Part shown: in pieces, positions 41,841-50,300 of the stretch
Position numbering within the stretch: position 1 is the stretch's first letter
Layout: each line of letters begins with the position of its first letter
Source: Pseudomonas turukhanskensis
GTDB taxonomy: Bacteria > Pseudomonadota > Gammaproteobacteria > Pseudomonadales > Pseudomonadaceae
Assembly (NCBI RefSeq): GCF_027922365.1
Contig: NZ_BSFN01000004.1
Location: 62,001 to 126,000 of the forward strand
DNA length: 64,000 bases
Reading direction: 5' to 3'
Made by a program: the position numbers and the translations under genes
Notes under the pieces: generated by a model
Databases searched by the model: none
The model's input: the letters and a program-made list of their open reading frames with translations, nothing else
What the model was told of the DNA's origin: nothing

Positions 41841-43022
41841 TTACTCCTTGGCCTTCAGCGGAACGATCTGGTCGTTGACGAAGTGGGTGAACAGATAATC
41901 CTCTGGGCCGAGGGCGTCATGCTTGGTGGTGGTGAACGGCTGCTGGTAGTGCTTGATCAGACCGTCGTAGTCGCCGATGGCGTAGAAGCCGTCGCGCACT
42001 GCCTTGCCCTCGGTGCTGCCGGCTTTCTCGATGGCCAGGGCGGCGAGGTGCAGGGCGTCGTAGGCGTTGGCGATACCGACGGCAGGGGTTACGTCGGCCA
42101 GGGTTTTTATCTGCGGGTAGGCGGCTTTCAGCGCGGCGAGCAGGGCATCGCCTTTGGCGCTGTTGTGGTCGGTGAACACGTAGGTCTGAATAAAGTGCAC
42201 GCGCGAGGCATTCGGCCCGGCCAGCTCACCAAAACGCCCGCCCGCCGGGCCCCAGTGCGACACCACCGGCACGTCCCAGCCCATGCGGTCCAGCGACTTG
42301 ACCACCTGCGCCGACGGGCCGACGTTGCCGACCATCAGCAGGGTGTCGGCACCGGCGTTTTTCAGGCGGGTAAGCTGCGGCACTACGTCCAAATCGCTGT
42401 CCTGAATGCGCTCGACACCGGCATTTGCCAGGCCGCGTTTTTCCAGGGCGCGCTTGAAGCCGGCCTCGTTGGACTCGCCCCAGGGGTTGTTGATCAGAAT
42501 CATCCCCGGCTTTTTCATGCCGTTGTCGACGCCGTACTTCACCAGGGCTTCGTCCACCAATTCATCGACGGCCGATACGCGGAATACATAGTTATCCGCC
42601 GCGCCGTTTTCGGTGATTTTCGTGCCCGCCGCCCAGATGCCCATAAACGGAACTTTCATCTGGTTAGCCAGCGGCACGATGGCCAGTGACACCGGCGTAT
42701 CCAGGCCACCAAACAGCACGGTGACTTTCTCGCGTTGCACCAGTTCGCGGGCGGCGAGCATGCCTTTGGACGGGTTGCTTTCGTCGTCGCGGCGCACCAG
42801 TTCCAACTGACGGCCGAGCACACCGCCCTTGGCGTTGACCTCGTTGATCGCCATGGTCAGGCCACGGGTCAGGGCTTCGCCCGACTTGGCCGACTGGCCG
42901 GAAAGCGCAGCGACCAGGCCGACCTTGATCGGCGGCTCGGCGGCGTGGGCGCCAAGGCTAAAAGAGACTGCCGCCGCCAAAGGCAGTAGCAGGCGTTGCA
43001 GCGTGGGAAATCGAGCGGCCAT
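41841..43022 (-). CDS. LivK-type periplasmic substrate-binding protein
   Basis: This 393-residue type I binding protein has a signal peptide (hydrophobic stretch LLLPLAAAVSFSLGAHA, cleavage before AEPPIKVG). The mature part opens with IKVGLVAALSGQSAKSGEAL, the classic two-lobe Liv binding fold. The family takes amino acids, amides, urea, short-chain amides or aromatic acids. The start is the ATG at 43022 after AGGAGAATAACG; a longer frame to 43067 would run through the operator. Its promoter region has the paired GCTAGC elements, so uptake is controlled together with the GGT-like hydrolase. Confidence 0.88.
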   Translation of the reverse strand: MAARFPTLQRLLLPLAAAVSFSLGAHAAEPPIKVGLVAALSGQSAKSGEALTRGLTMAINEVNAKGGVLGRQLELVRRDDESNPSKGMLAARELVQREKVTVLFGGLDTPVSLAIVPLANQMKVPFMGIWAAGTKITENGAADNYVFRVSAVDELVDEALVKYGVDNGMKKPGMILINNPWGESNEAGFKRALEKRGLANAGVERIQDSDLDVVPQLTRLKNAGADTLLMVGNVGPSAQVVKSLDRMGWDVPVVSHWGPAGGRFGELAGPNASRVHFIQTYVFTDHNSAKGDALLAALKAAYPQIKTLADVTPAVGIANAYDALHLAALAIEKAGSTEGKAVRDGFYAIGDYDGLIKHYQQPFTTTKHDALGPEDYLFTHFVNDQIVPLKAKE

Positions 43023-43035
43023 CGTTATTCTCCTG

Positions 43036-43067
43036 ATTGCTAGCATTTGCATATTTATTGCTAGCAA
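43036..43067. promoter_or_regulatory. Paired GCTAGC operators upstream of livK
   Basis: On the plus strand ATTGCTAGCAT (43036-43046) and TTGCTAGCAA (43058-43067) have centres 21 bases apart. The element lies 14-45 bases before the livK start and about 130 bases before the divergent NTF2-like gene. It matches the pair at 34840-34871. Confidence 0.7.
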
Positions 43068-43198
43068 GTACGATGCCAGTCATGCAGGCCCGTGAAATGG
43101 CGGTCTCTGCGGCTTAGCGCCTCTGCCTTTGCGCAAAAGTGAGGCGGCCTGCACCACGCCGAGGCGTTCAAGGTTTCTTTGGATCAGGAGTTTTATCG

Positions 43199-43597
43199 AT
43201 GTCGGAAATAAATGACGCGGTACAGATTGTTAGCAATTTTCTCGAGGCCTCAATGGCGCCGGACCCGGTTCGCGCGGCGACCTTTATGAGTGCTGATGTA
43301 AAAATTACCTTCACCGGGGGCCGGGTGATGCCCAACCCGCAGGCGATCACCGCCTTCAACGGTGCGCGCTACACCTGGGTGAAAAAGGCGTTGGGTAACT
43401 TCGACTGGATGGATCGCGGCGATCACACCGTGGTGTATTCCAACGGCACGCTGTACGGCGTTTGGCCCGACGGCCGCAGCTTTTCCGGTAACCGCTACCT
43501 GGACCGCTTTGAAGTGCGCGACGGCAAGATCACCCATATGGATGTGTGGAATGACAGTGCGGAGTGGATATTGGAGCCGGGGGTGAGCAAGGCGTGA
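43199..43597 (+). CDS. SnoaL/NTF2-like protein
   Basis: This 132-residue protein has the cone-shaped NTF2/SnoaL fold. Visible elements are the N-terminal helix AVQIVSNFLEASMAPDPVRA, strands around VVYSNGTLYGVWPDGRSF, and the ending GNRYLDRFEVRDGKITHMDV. It has no signal peptide. The ATG at 43199 follows CAGGAGTTTTATCG. It is divergent from livK and shares the GCTAGC control region, so it may act in the same pathway as a small isomerase, hydrolase or dehydratase. Function not assignable. Confidence 0.7.
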   Translation: MSEINDAVQIVSNFLEASMAPDPVRAATFMSADVKITFTGGRVMPNPQAITAFNGARYTWVKKALGNFDWMDRGDHTVVYSNGTLYGVWPDGRSFSGNRYLDRFEVRDGKITHMDVWNDSAEWILEPGVSKA

Positions 43598-43663
43598 AAG
43601 GCCGAACCATAGGAATGTGGTTCGTTCCGGGGCCTTGAAGTGCACGAGGGCGTCACCGCGCCA

Positions 43664-43948
43664 TTACCAATTCTCAGGTGGCTGCCGGCGGGTATGAAAC
43701 ACTCGCAGTACCTGCAAGCGACCATCGCGAACCCGGTATGGAATGAGAAAGGGGTGATTCACCATCGGCCATTCACGCGTGCCGGGTAACCGTCCTTCTC
43801 GTCCCATGCTGGGAAACTCCGCGAGCCGTTGAACATCGGCCATCACAGCCTGAACGAAATCGCTAGCGGCTTGAGGATTGTGCTCCGCGATATAGGTGGC
43901 TTCGCTGTCCAGGTTCTTGAGTGCTTTGCGCAGCCACTCAATTCGCAC
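43664..43948 (-). CDS. RelE/ParE-family toxin
   Basis: This protein of about 94 residues has the ParE/RelE fold: RIEWLRKALKNLDSEATYIA helix, PSMGREGRLPGTREW turn and the closing strand LQVLRVFHTRRQPPENW with the RxxR cluster common in ParE toxins. The start is taken as the GTG at 43948; a TTG at 43966 is an alternative. It overlaps the antitoxin stop by 11 bases, the usual antitoxin-toxin coupling. ParE toxins block gyrase; RelE types cut mRNA on the ribosome, and I favour the ParE group. Confidence 0.8.
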   Translation of the reverse strand: MRIEWLRKALKNLDSEATYIAEHNPQAASDFVQAVMADVQRLAEFPSMGREGRLPGTREWPMVNHPFLIPYRVRDGRLQVLRVFHTRRQPPENW

Positions 43949-44177
43949 GCTTCGTCCACTTGCCAACGGTCGCGGCTACTTCATCTTCAGACGCGAAATC
44001 GCCGGCGTCGGCCTCGGCAATGGCCTTTTGGAGTTCGACGATCTGCCAGGCTTCTCTGGAGAGGTATTCGCGCAAAGCGTCGAGCGCTAAAAATGACTTG
44101 GTGCGCCCCGTCGCTTTGGAGAGTCGGGCGAGCGTGTCTTCAATATCGTCCGGCAGACGAAGCGACATCGTGGGCAT
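43938..44177 (-). CDS. Ribbon-helix-helix antitoxin
   Basis: This 79-residue protein has an N-terminal ribbon-helix-helix DNA-binding motif (MSLRLPDDIEDTLARLSKAT, then GRTKSFLALDALREYL), as in CopG/ParD-type antitoxins. The acidic C-terminal tail would wrap the toxin. The start is taken as the ATG at 44177, preceded by GAGGAGTTGCCT. As first gene of the pair it probably represses its own operon. The module is chromosomal and may stabilise the flanking catabolic locus. Confidence 0.8.
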   Translation of the reverse strand: MPTMSLRLPDDIEDTLARLSKATGRTKSFLALDALREYLSREAWQIVELQKAIAEADAGDFASEDEVAATVGKWTKRAN

Positions 44178-44290
44178 AGGCAACTCCTCAGCTGTAGGAA
44201 GGTGTGGTTTAAATACTGCAGAAGACTACGTTGTAATACAGCTTGTCTCAAGGAGGCCGGCCTGGCGTTGGTCGGTTTACCAAGCGGTTT

Positions 44291-45526
44291 TCACACCACC
44301 TCGAACCCCAATCCCGCGTGCAGTCTTAGCCGCTCGATAAAACGCTGATCAAACACCGTGGCCGGCGTCCAGAAACCGCCGCCTTCACTCCCTGTCTGCG
44401 GTTGATCCAGTGCCAAGCTAATTGCCGCCTGCCCCAGCATTTTGCACGTAGAGCCGTAACCCGGATCACGGTCACCGGTGACCTTCACATTCAGCACCTG
44501 GCCCGTTGCCGAGCGCCCGACAAAGCGCAGGTCATACCGCCCGGCCCGTTGTGCTTCAGGGCTCGGCCCTTCGCCTGGTTTGGGCAACACAAAGCGTTCG
44601 AGCAGCTTGCGAATCGGCGCAATCATCACCCCGAGCATAAAAAAGCCCAGGCCGAAAACGAACGCGAAAGCCGTCAGTCGCCCTTTGAGGCCAGGCCCGG
44701 TGAGGGTGGCTTCGTTGTAGGTGAAGGAGCTGCCGTAGGCGTTGCCGGAAAGCGCATTGGAGCGGTGCACCACGCGCTCGTTGATGGCGGCCATCAGGAA
44801 CGGGCCGGTCCATACGCCGAAGTCATTGTCGTATTCCACGCCGCGCACCGCGTGTTGGCGGGCGGTAAAGCCATGGCCGGGCGGGCAGATGGAGTAGGGG
44901 TTCATCAGCTCTTTGCGCAGGGCCGGGTCGGCAGCGGCTTCCTGAGCGACGTTGATGATGCTGGCGATGGTGCCACCGGACGCGCCGCCCTTGAGGGTTT
45001 TTACCCGCATCTTGACCTGCGTGGCCGCCTGGCCCCAGTGCTGCTGCGCCTGCTGCTGAAGGAAATACACGCCCATGTCGGACGGCACCGAGTCGAAGCC
45101 GCAGCAATGCACGATGCGGGCGCCGGATTGTTTGGCGGCGGCTTCGTATTTGTCTTGCATGCGTTTGATCCACTGCACCTCGCCTGTGAGGTCGCAGTAG
45201 TGGGTACCGGTCTCGGCGCAGACTTTTACCAATGGCTCGCCGTAGAGGGCGTAAGGGCCGACGGTGGAAACCACCACGCGGGTTTGGCTACACAGGGTTT
45301 GCAACTGCGCTTCGTTGGCGGCGTCGGCAATCAGGCTGGGTAGCGTTTGCCCGGCCGCCCCCAGGCTGCGTTTGAGCTCGTCGAGTTTGCGTGCCGAGCG
45401 ACCGGCAATGGCCCAGCGCAAGGTGGGTGCTTCCAAGGGCAACTGTTCAGCCAGATAGCGGGTGAGCAGTTGGCCCACAAAGCTGGTGGCACCGAATACG
45501 ACGAGGTCATAGGCAGGGGAGGTCAT
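44291..45526 (-). CDS. Saccharopine dehydrogenase-like NAD(P)-binding oxidoreductase
   Basis: This 411-residue protein has an N-terminal Rossmann fold (VVFGATSFVGQLLTRYLAEQ) and the VVSTVGPYALYGEPLVKVC, THYCDLTGE and IVHCCGFDSVPSDMG motifs of the family that includes mycobacterial trans-acting enoyl reductases. There is a hydrophobic stretch near residue 290-310. The start is the ATG at 45526, since upstream codons in frame look non-coding. It stands alone between two toxin-antitoxin pairs. It probably reduces a membrane-associated lipid or ketone; the substrate is unknown. Confidence 0.8.
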   Translation of the reverse strand: MTSPAYDLVVFGATSFVGQLLTRYLAEQLPLEAPTLRWAIAGRSARKLDELKRSLGAAGQTLPSLIADAANEAQLQTLCSQTRVVVSTVGPYALYGEPLVKVCAETGTHYCDLTGEVQWIKRMQDKYEAAAKQSGARIVHCCGFDSVPSDMGVYFLQQQAQQHWGQAATQVKMRVKTLKGGASGGTIASIINVAQEAAADPALRKELMNPYSICPPGHGFTARQHAVRGVEYDNDFGVWTGPFLMAAINERVVHRSNALSGNAYGSSFTYNEATLTGPGLKGRLTAFAFVFGLGFFMLGVMIAPIRKLLERFVLPKPGEGPSPEAQRAGRYDLRFVGRSATGQVLNVKVTGDRDPGYGSTCKMLGQAAISLALDQPQTGSEGGGFWTPATVFDQRFIERLRLHAGLGFEVV

Positions 45527-45630
45527 GCAGTTCTGTCCGGGTAGGTGATCGGGTTGGCGGCGATTCGTTTTAACTCGCAGCCCGATTGACCTTAGCCGAG
45601 CAATCAATGCTGGGCTTGGCAACCGCGGCG

Positions 45631-46032
45631 TTAGAAGAACACTTCTACCGGCAGGTTGAAGCGTTCTGCCAGCGCCCGAATATGGCGAACATTCAACTGC
45701 CGGTTGCCAGCGAGAATCTCTGAAACCACTGACTGCGCACCAATTTCCGGCAAGTCGCTTTGCGACAGTTGGTGTTCTTGCATCAGATAACGAAGAACGT
45801 CTGCGCCGGTTACCTCTGGCATGGGGCGGTGCGCTTCGTCGTACGCTTCGAGCAGGCTGCCGATGTTTGAAGCCAGGCTTGCCAGCGGGTGGTTTTCGTC
45901 GTCGCCGATTAGCGCGAGCAACTCATCAAGCACGGCGGTCAGGGTGTCGTAATCATCTTCGTTATCGGGTTTTGTCAGCAGCGGGGCGACGTATTGCCAG
46001 TGTTTGCTGGCCTGTTTGAGCAGTGCAGACAT
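45631..46032 (-). CDS. higA: HigA-type antitoxin
   Basis: This 133-residue antitoxin has a C-terminal HTH of the XRE type (VLRYLMQEHQLSQSDLPEIG, then EILAGNRQLNVRHIRALAER) and an N-terminal acidic part rich in Asp/Glu (KPDNEDDYDTLTAVLDELLA). The start is the ATG at 46032, two bases after the toxin stop. Order is toxin first, the defining feature of higBA. The antitoxin neutralises HigB and represses the operon. Confidence 0.85.
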   Translation of the reverse strand: MSALLKQASKHWQYVAPLLTKPDNEDDYDTLTAVLDELLALIGDDENHPLASLASNIGSLLEAYDEAHRPMPEVTGADVLRYLMQEHQLSQSDLPEIGAQSVVSEILAGNRQLNVRHIRALAERFNLPVEVFF

Positions 46033-46034
46033 GC

Positions 46035-46322
46035 TTATTCCCTCCACTTGCCTTTGTCGTATTCACAATGGTCTAGCACGTGCTGGATAAAGAGCTTCTG
46101 GGCCCGGTATTGCACGATCGCAATCAAGCGCAGCTTGTTGCCGCCAATGTCGAAAACATGCTGAGCGCCAACCTTGTCGGTCGCCGGGAACACCCGCTTC
46201 ATCTCGGCGAAGTCGGTCGGATTGCCGGCCTTGATGAGGCGGTACCACGTATCCAGTGCGTTCGCCGCCATCGGCCATTTTGCCTTCGCCAGCCAAATCC
46301 TTTTTTGTGTAATCACATGCAT
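46035..46322 (-). CDS. higB: HigB-type mRNA interferase toxin
   Basis: This 95-residue RelE-like toxin has WYRLIKAGNPTDFAEMKRVF, FDIGGNKLRLIAIVQYRAQ and FIQHVLDHCEYDKGKW, the HigB/RelE family pattern with the terminal HxxYDKGxW. It cuts mRNA in a ribosome-dependent way in characterised members. The start is taken as the ATG at 46322; an in-frame start lies four codons upstream. It lies two bases before the antitoxin gene. Confidence 0.87.
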   Translation of the reverse strand: MHVITQKRIWLAKAKWPMAANALDTWYRLIKAGNPTDFAEMKRVFPATDKVGAQHVFDIGGNKLRLIAIVQYRAQKLFIQHVLDHCEYDKGKWRE

Positions 46323-46468
46323 GACCGTACCCATATCGCATTTTGCTATGGGGAAGCTAATTCGTCACGTAAAATATAGCAACCTGCTATGCGTGGATTT
46401 GGGAAAAGTCTCTCGGCCAATGCCGACTGCGTCTCTACACTATCCCCATCTTCCACGCCGAGCCCTAT

Positions 46469-47329
46469 ATGGACATCGAACTCGCCCGCACTTTTCTGCA
46501 GATTGTTCGCAGCGGCAGTCTGGTGGCTGCTGCCGAGCAGCTGCACGTCACGCAAACGGCCATTACCGCCCGGGTACAGAACCTGGAGAGCCAGCTGGGC
46601 TGCAAGCTGTTTGTGCGAAACCGCGCCGGCGCCAGGCTTACGGCCGATGGCGAGGCTTTTGTGGTGTTCGCCAATCAACTGGTACAAACCTGGGAAGCGG
46701 CGCAGCGGGATCTACCGCTGATGACGGGCTACCGCACAGTGCTGCGCGTGGGCGGTGAGGTGAGTTTGTGCAACCCGCTGATGCTCAGTTGGGTGCAGCA
46801 GCTGCGCGCACAGATGCCAGGCTTTGCGGTGCGGGCGGAGATTGGCGATGGCCAGGCGTTGCTTAAACAGCTGGAGCTGGGTGTGCTGGATGCCGCGCTG
46901 GTGTATCAGCCGTCGTACTGGCCGGGCTTGCAGGTGGAACAACTGCTGGAGGAAAAGCTGATTCTGGTGCGTCAGCCGCAACAGCCCGAGCCGTATGTGT
47001 ATATCGACTGGGGCGAGGGCTTTCGCCGTCAGCACGATGCGGCGTTGCCGGAAAAGGCCAAGGCGGCGCTGGGGTTTAACCACGGGCCGCTGGCGTTGCA
47101 GTACATTCTGGCGTCCGGCGGCAGCGGCTATTTCCGCACGCGGGTGGTGCAGAGTTATCTCGATAGCGGCGCGCTGGAACGGGTGGAGAAGGCCCCGGAG
47201 TTCAATTACCCGACGTACCTGGTGTACGCCCGCGAGCGTGACAGTGAGGCGTTGCAGCAGGCCTTTGCCTTATTGCGCGAGGTGGTGCGCAGCGGCGCCG
47301 ATTGGTCGCAGCGCTGGGACCCCGCTTAA
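46469..47329 (+). CDS. LysR-family transcriptional regulator
   Basis: This 286-residue LysR regulator has an N-terminal winged HTH (LARTFLQIVRSGSLVAAAEQ, LHVTQTAITARVQNLESQLG) and a C-terminal periplasmic-binding-like effector domain. The gene lies 146 bases from the divergent higB gene and is convergent with the HPP gene, overlapping its end by four bases. No LysR-type target operon is directly divergent apart from higBA, so its target is unclear. Confidence 0.83.
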   Translation: MDIELARTFLQIVRSGSLVAAAEQLHVTQTAITARVQNLESQLGCKLFVRNRAGARLTADGEAFVVFANQLVQTWEAAQRDLPLMTGYRTVLRVGGEVSLCNPLMLSWVQQLRAQMPGFAVRAEIGDGQALLKQLELGVLDAALVYQPSYWPGLQVEQLLEEKLILVRQPQQPEPYVYIDWGEGFRRQHDAALPEKAKAALGFNHGPLALQYILASGGSGYFRTRVVQSYLDSGALERVEKAPEFNYPTYLVYARERDSEALQQAFALLREVVRSGADWSQRWDPA

Positions 47330-48450
47330 CCCAGGTGCATCAATAGATCGCGGTGCAAGGCCGCGATCAGGTCGGTCTGGGTGACGATGCCCAGCAGTTC
47401 GCCTTTGTCCAGCACGGGCAGGCAGTGCAGCCCTTGTTCCGATAGCAGCGGGATCATTTCCACCACATGGGTGCTGCGTTGCACGGCGATTACCGGTTGG
47501 CTCATTACGTCTTCCAGCGGCACATCGCGGCGGCGGCCCAACAGGCCGCGCGGGCGTTGGTGGCGACGTTGGCCATACAGGTCGATCAGGCTGACGATGC
47601 CGACCAGCCGGCGCTGGGCGTCGAGCACCGGCAGGGTTTTGAGGTGATGGTGTTTGAGCAGCGCCAGCGCCTGTTTGACCGTGGTTTGCGGCGTGGCGGT
47701 TTGCACGTCGCGGGACATGATCTGTTCGGCGCAGATCGCGCCCATGCTGCGGCGCAGGGCGTTTTTCTCGGTGGTGCGAATGATCTGTTTGAGGTCTTCG
47801 CGCTGAATATCAACAAAACCGCCCAGCTCGTTCAGGGCTTCATCGAGGTCGGCGCTTGTAATGCCCACGCGCTCCACCGGCGAGCGGTCTTGCGTGGCGT
47901 GCAGGTTGCCCGCCGGTGCCGGCATTTTCGGATAGCGCACGCCGGTGAGGTTGTTGTAGAGCAGGGCGCAGGCCAGCAATGCCAAGGCGTTGAACAGCGC
48001 GGGAAACAGCAGGTGCCAGCCAAGGTTGGTGAGCGCCGGGCCGCCGAGCACCAGGCAGATGGTGAGCGCCGCGCCGGGCGGATGCAGGCAGCGCAACACG
48101 CACATCAACACCAGGGTACCGGCCACGGCGATGGCGGCGGCAGCAAGGCCGGGCGGGCAGACGAGCAGGACGCCGACGGCGGCAACGGTGGCAACGGCAT
48201 AACTGCCGACGATCGACCACGGCTGCGCCAGTGCGCCGGAGGAAACCGCAAACAGCAGCACAGCGGAGGCGCCCAGTGGGCCAAGCAAATGCAGCGCGAG
48301 GTCCATGCCAAACAGCTGCTTGCACGCCCAGCTACAGACAAACACAGCCAATGCGGCGCCGTAGGCAGCACGTAGCCATTCGGTGGGGCGGGTATGGGGG
48401 TTGGCAGGCAGAAAAGCGGATAACCAGGTGGAGAACATCAGGCAACACAA
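47326..48450 (-). CDS. HPP-family membrane protein with tandem CBS domains
   Basis: This 374-residue protein has an N-terminal HPP domain with four or more membrane helices (about 20-160, with CLHPPGAALTICLVLGG carrying the HPP motif) and a C-terminal pair of CBS domains (about 240-370, VQTATPQTTVKQALALLKHH and PVIAVQRSTHVVEMIPLLSE). HPP proteins are linked to nitrite transport in plants and cyanobacteria, and CBS pairs sense adenine nucleotides. The gene is alone on its strand. The transported ion is not evident from sequence. Confidence 0.82.
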   Translation of the reverse strand: MCCLMFSTWLSAFLPANPHTRPTEWLRAAYGAALAVFVCSWACKQLFGMDLALHLLGPLGASAVLLFAVSSGALAQPWSIVGSYAVATVAAVGVLLVCPPGLAAAAIAVAGTLVLMCVLRCLHPPGAALTICLVLGGPALTNLGWHLLFPALFNALALLACALLYNNLTGVRYPKMPAPAGNLHATQDRSPVERVGITSADLDEALNELGGFVDIQREDLKQIIRTTEKNALRRSMGAICAEQIMSRDVQTATPQTTVKQALALLKHHHLKTLPVLDAQRRLVGIVSLIDLYGQRRHQRPRGLLGRRRDVPLEDVMSQPVIAVQRSTHVVEMIPLLSEQGLHCLPVLDKGELLGIVTQTDLIAALHRDLLMHLG

Positions 48451-48696
48451 GCTCGGCAGTTTTGACGGCGGCAGTGTGGCGATGACCTCTATTGATAACT
48501 AACGAATAATAATGCTGGTTAAGTGCAATTTTGTTGCTGTTAACCGATTTTTTGCGCATCGATAGTTAAATGTTGCCTTTCATATAGACTTTTAAAATTA
48601 TGACCGTAATCTAATCCCGTCTAGCCTTGGCTGCACACAACGCCAACCGGCAGAAAAAGCTGCCATTTGATCTGCAAAACGCGATGGAGAAATGCG

Positions 48697-49494
48697 ATGA
48701 CTCAACTGAACGAAAAGGGCACGGCGCTGGTAACAGGCGCGTCTTCGGGCATTGGCGCGGTGTATGCCGAACGCTTGGCGCGTCGAGGCTATGACTTGCT
48801 GCTGGTAGCGCGTGACCAACAGCGCCTGGAAAAACTGGCGGCCAGCCTGAGCGCCGATTACGGCGTAAAAGTGGAAGTGCTCAAGGCCGACCTCACCCAG
48901 AAAGCCGATATCAAAGCCGTGGCGCAGCGTTTGCGCGGTGATGTGCATATCAGCGTGCTGGTGAACAACGCCGGGGTAGCGATGGATGGGCCGCTGATCG
49001 ATGCCGACAGTGACGCCATCGATAGCATGCTCGAGCTCAACATTGCGGCTGTCACTCACCTGGCGGCCGCAGCCGGCGCTAACTTTGCCACTGCCGGCGG
49101 TGGCGCCATCATCAACCTGGCCTCGGTGGTCGCTCTGGCGCCGGAAATGTTCAATGCCACCTACAGCGCCACCAAGGCGTATGTGCTGAGCCTGACGCAA
49201 TCGCTCAGCAGCGAGCTGGGCAAGTTCGGCGTGCAGGTGCAGGCCGTGTTGCCGGGCGTAACCCGTACCGAAATCTGGGAGCGTGCCGGTATCGATGCCA
49301 ATGGCATTCCGGCGGCGATGGTGATGGACGCCGGCGAGATGGTGGATGCGGCCTTGGCCGGTTTTGATCAGGGTGAGCTGGTGACTATTCCGTCGTTGCC
49401 GGATGCGGCTGACTGGGCCGGTTTTGTTGCGGCGCGGCAGAAGCTGGGGCCGAATCTTTCGCACAGTTCGGCGGCAGCGCGTTACAAAGTCTGA
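48697..49494 (+). CDS. Short-chain dehydrogenase/reductase
   Basis: This 265-residue SDR has TGASSGIGAVYAERLA (cofactor loop), VNNAGVAM, catalytic Ser in INLASVVALAP and YSATK with the correct 13-residue spacing. It resembles the DltE/YqjQ group of oxidoreductases. The start is the ATG at 48697 after GATGGAGAAATGCG. A terminator follows. The divergent upstream gene is HPP-CBS and the downstream convergent gene a TetR regulator that might control it. Substrate unknown. Confidence 0.83.
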   Translation: MTQLNEKGTALVTGASSGIGAVYAERLARRGYDLLLVARDQQRLEKLAASLSADYGVKVEVLKADLTQKADIKAVAQRLRGDVHISVLVNNAGVAMDGPLIDADSDAIDSMLELNIAAVTHLAAAAGANFATAGGGAIINLASVVALAPEMFNATYSATKAYVLSLTQSLSSELGKFGVQVQAVLPGVTRTEIWERAGIDANGIPAAMVMDAGEMVDAALAGFDQGELVTIPSLPDAADWAGFVAARQKLGPNLSHSSAAARYKV

Positions 49495-49503
49495 TCGTCG
49501 TGT

Positions 49504-49531
49504 AAAAAAGCCCGTCAACTGACGGGCTTTT
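49504..49531. terminator. Rho-independent terminator after the SDR
   Basis: AAAAAAGCCCGTC and GACGGGCTTTT form the stem with flanking A and T runs, 10 bases after the SDR stop. Confidence 0.85.
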
Positions 49532-49561
49532 CATTGGGTGAAAATCGCCGCACACGCTACG

Positions 49562-49591
49562 GGTGCACCTATTTCTATAGGTGCGCGCACC
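49562..49591. repeat. Small inverted repeat between convergent genes
   Basis: GGTGCACCTAT and ATAGGTGCGCGC form inverted arms around a short loop. It lies between the SDR terminator and the TetR gene end, a likely terminator for the minus strand. Confidence 0.5.
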
Positions 49592-49603
49592 AAAAGACTC
49601 CGA

Positions 49604-50167
49604 TCAGTCGCCTTCAACCTGCTTAAGTAACTGCTGCCGGGCGCCTTTCAAGATGCGGTCGGACAGCTCCGGATCGGTCACGCTACGCGACAGCATCAAC
49701 GCGCCGACCAGGGTCGAGAGCATGGCGATGCTTTGCTGCTCGGCGTCCGGCCCTTGGAGGTGTTCCGCCATTTTGCTCACGCGGCTTTCCACCATGCGGT
49801 CGGTGGTAGGGCTGGGTTGGCCGCGCTGGCCGAGTTCCGAGCACAACGTCGGCATCGGGCAGCCCATGCCTGGGTTGGCACGGTGGGTGGCGCTGAGGTA
49901 GTGGCGGATAAAGGTTTGCAGGGGGTCGTCGCCGGCAAAGGTCTGGTCGACCGACACGGCGAGTTTTTCCACGGCAGCGCTCAGCGCCTGTTCGACCAGG
50001 TCATCCTTGGATTTGAAATGCGCATAGAAGCCTCCATGGGTCAGCCCCAGGGCTTTCATCAGCGGCTGCAGGCCGGTGACACCGACGCCGTCGCGGCGGA
50101 ATCGCTCGGACGCTTCGTCGATGATGCGTTGATGGGTTTGCGCCTTGTGATCTTCTGAATAACGCAC
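49604..50167 (-). CDS. TetR-family transcriptional regulator
   Basis: This 187-residue TetR protein has its HTH at about residues 28-60 (GVTGLQPLMKALGLTHGGFY, AHFKSKDDLVEQAL). The C-terminal domain shows HRANPGMGCPMPTL, a pattern seen in repressors of SDR and reductase genes. It is convergent with the SDR at 48697, and a REP repeat separates it from the thiolase gene. Probable target: the SDR gene or its own promoter. Confidence 0.82.
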   Translation of the reverse strand: MRYSEDHKAQTHQRIIDEASERFRRDGVGVTGLQPLMKALGLTHGGFYAHFKSKDDLVEQALSAAVEKLAVSVDQTFAGDDPLQTFIRHYLSATHRANPGMGCPMPTLCSELGQRGQPSPTTDRMVESRVSKMAEHLQGPDAEQQSIAMLSTLVGALMLSRSVTDPELSDRILKGARQQLLKQVEGD

Positions 50168-50226
50168 GGCAACAACCTCCGATGACGTGAAATGCTGGCC
50201 GTCATTCTAAACCTAGACGGCGCATC

Positions 50227-50293
50227 TGTAGGAGCGGCTTTAGCCGCGATGCTTTTGCACTCAAGCGCATCGCGGCTAAGGCGGCTTTTACAG
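50227..50293. repeat. REP-type inverted repeat
   Basis: TGTAGGAGCGGCTTTAGCCG and the inverted CGCGGCTAAGGCGGCTTTTA form a large stem-loop (Pseudomonas REP core with GTAGGAGC). It lies just after the end of the minus-strand thiolase gene and before the TetR gene start. Confidence 0.75.
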
Positions 50294-50300
50294 GGGTCGA

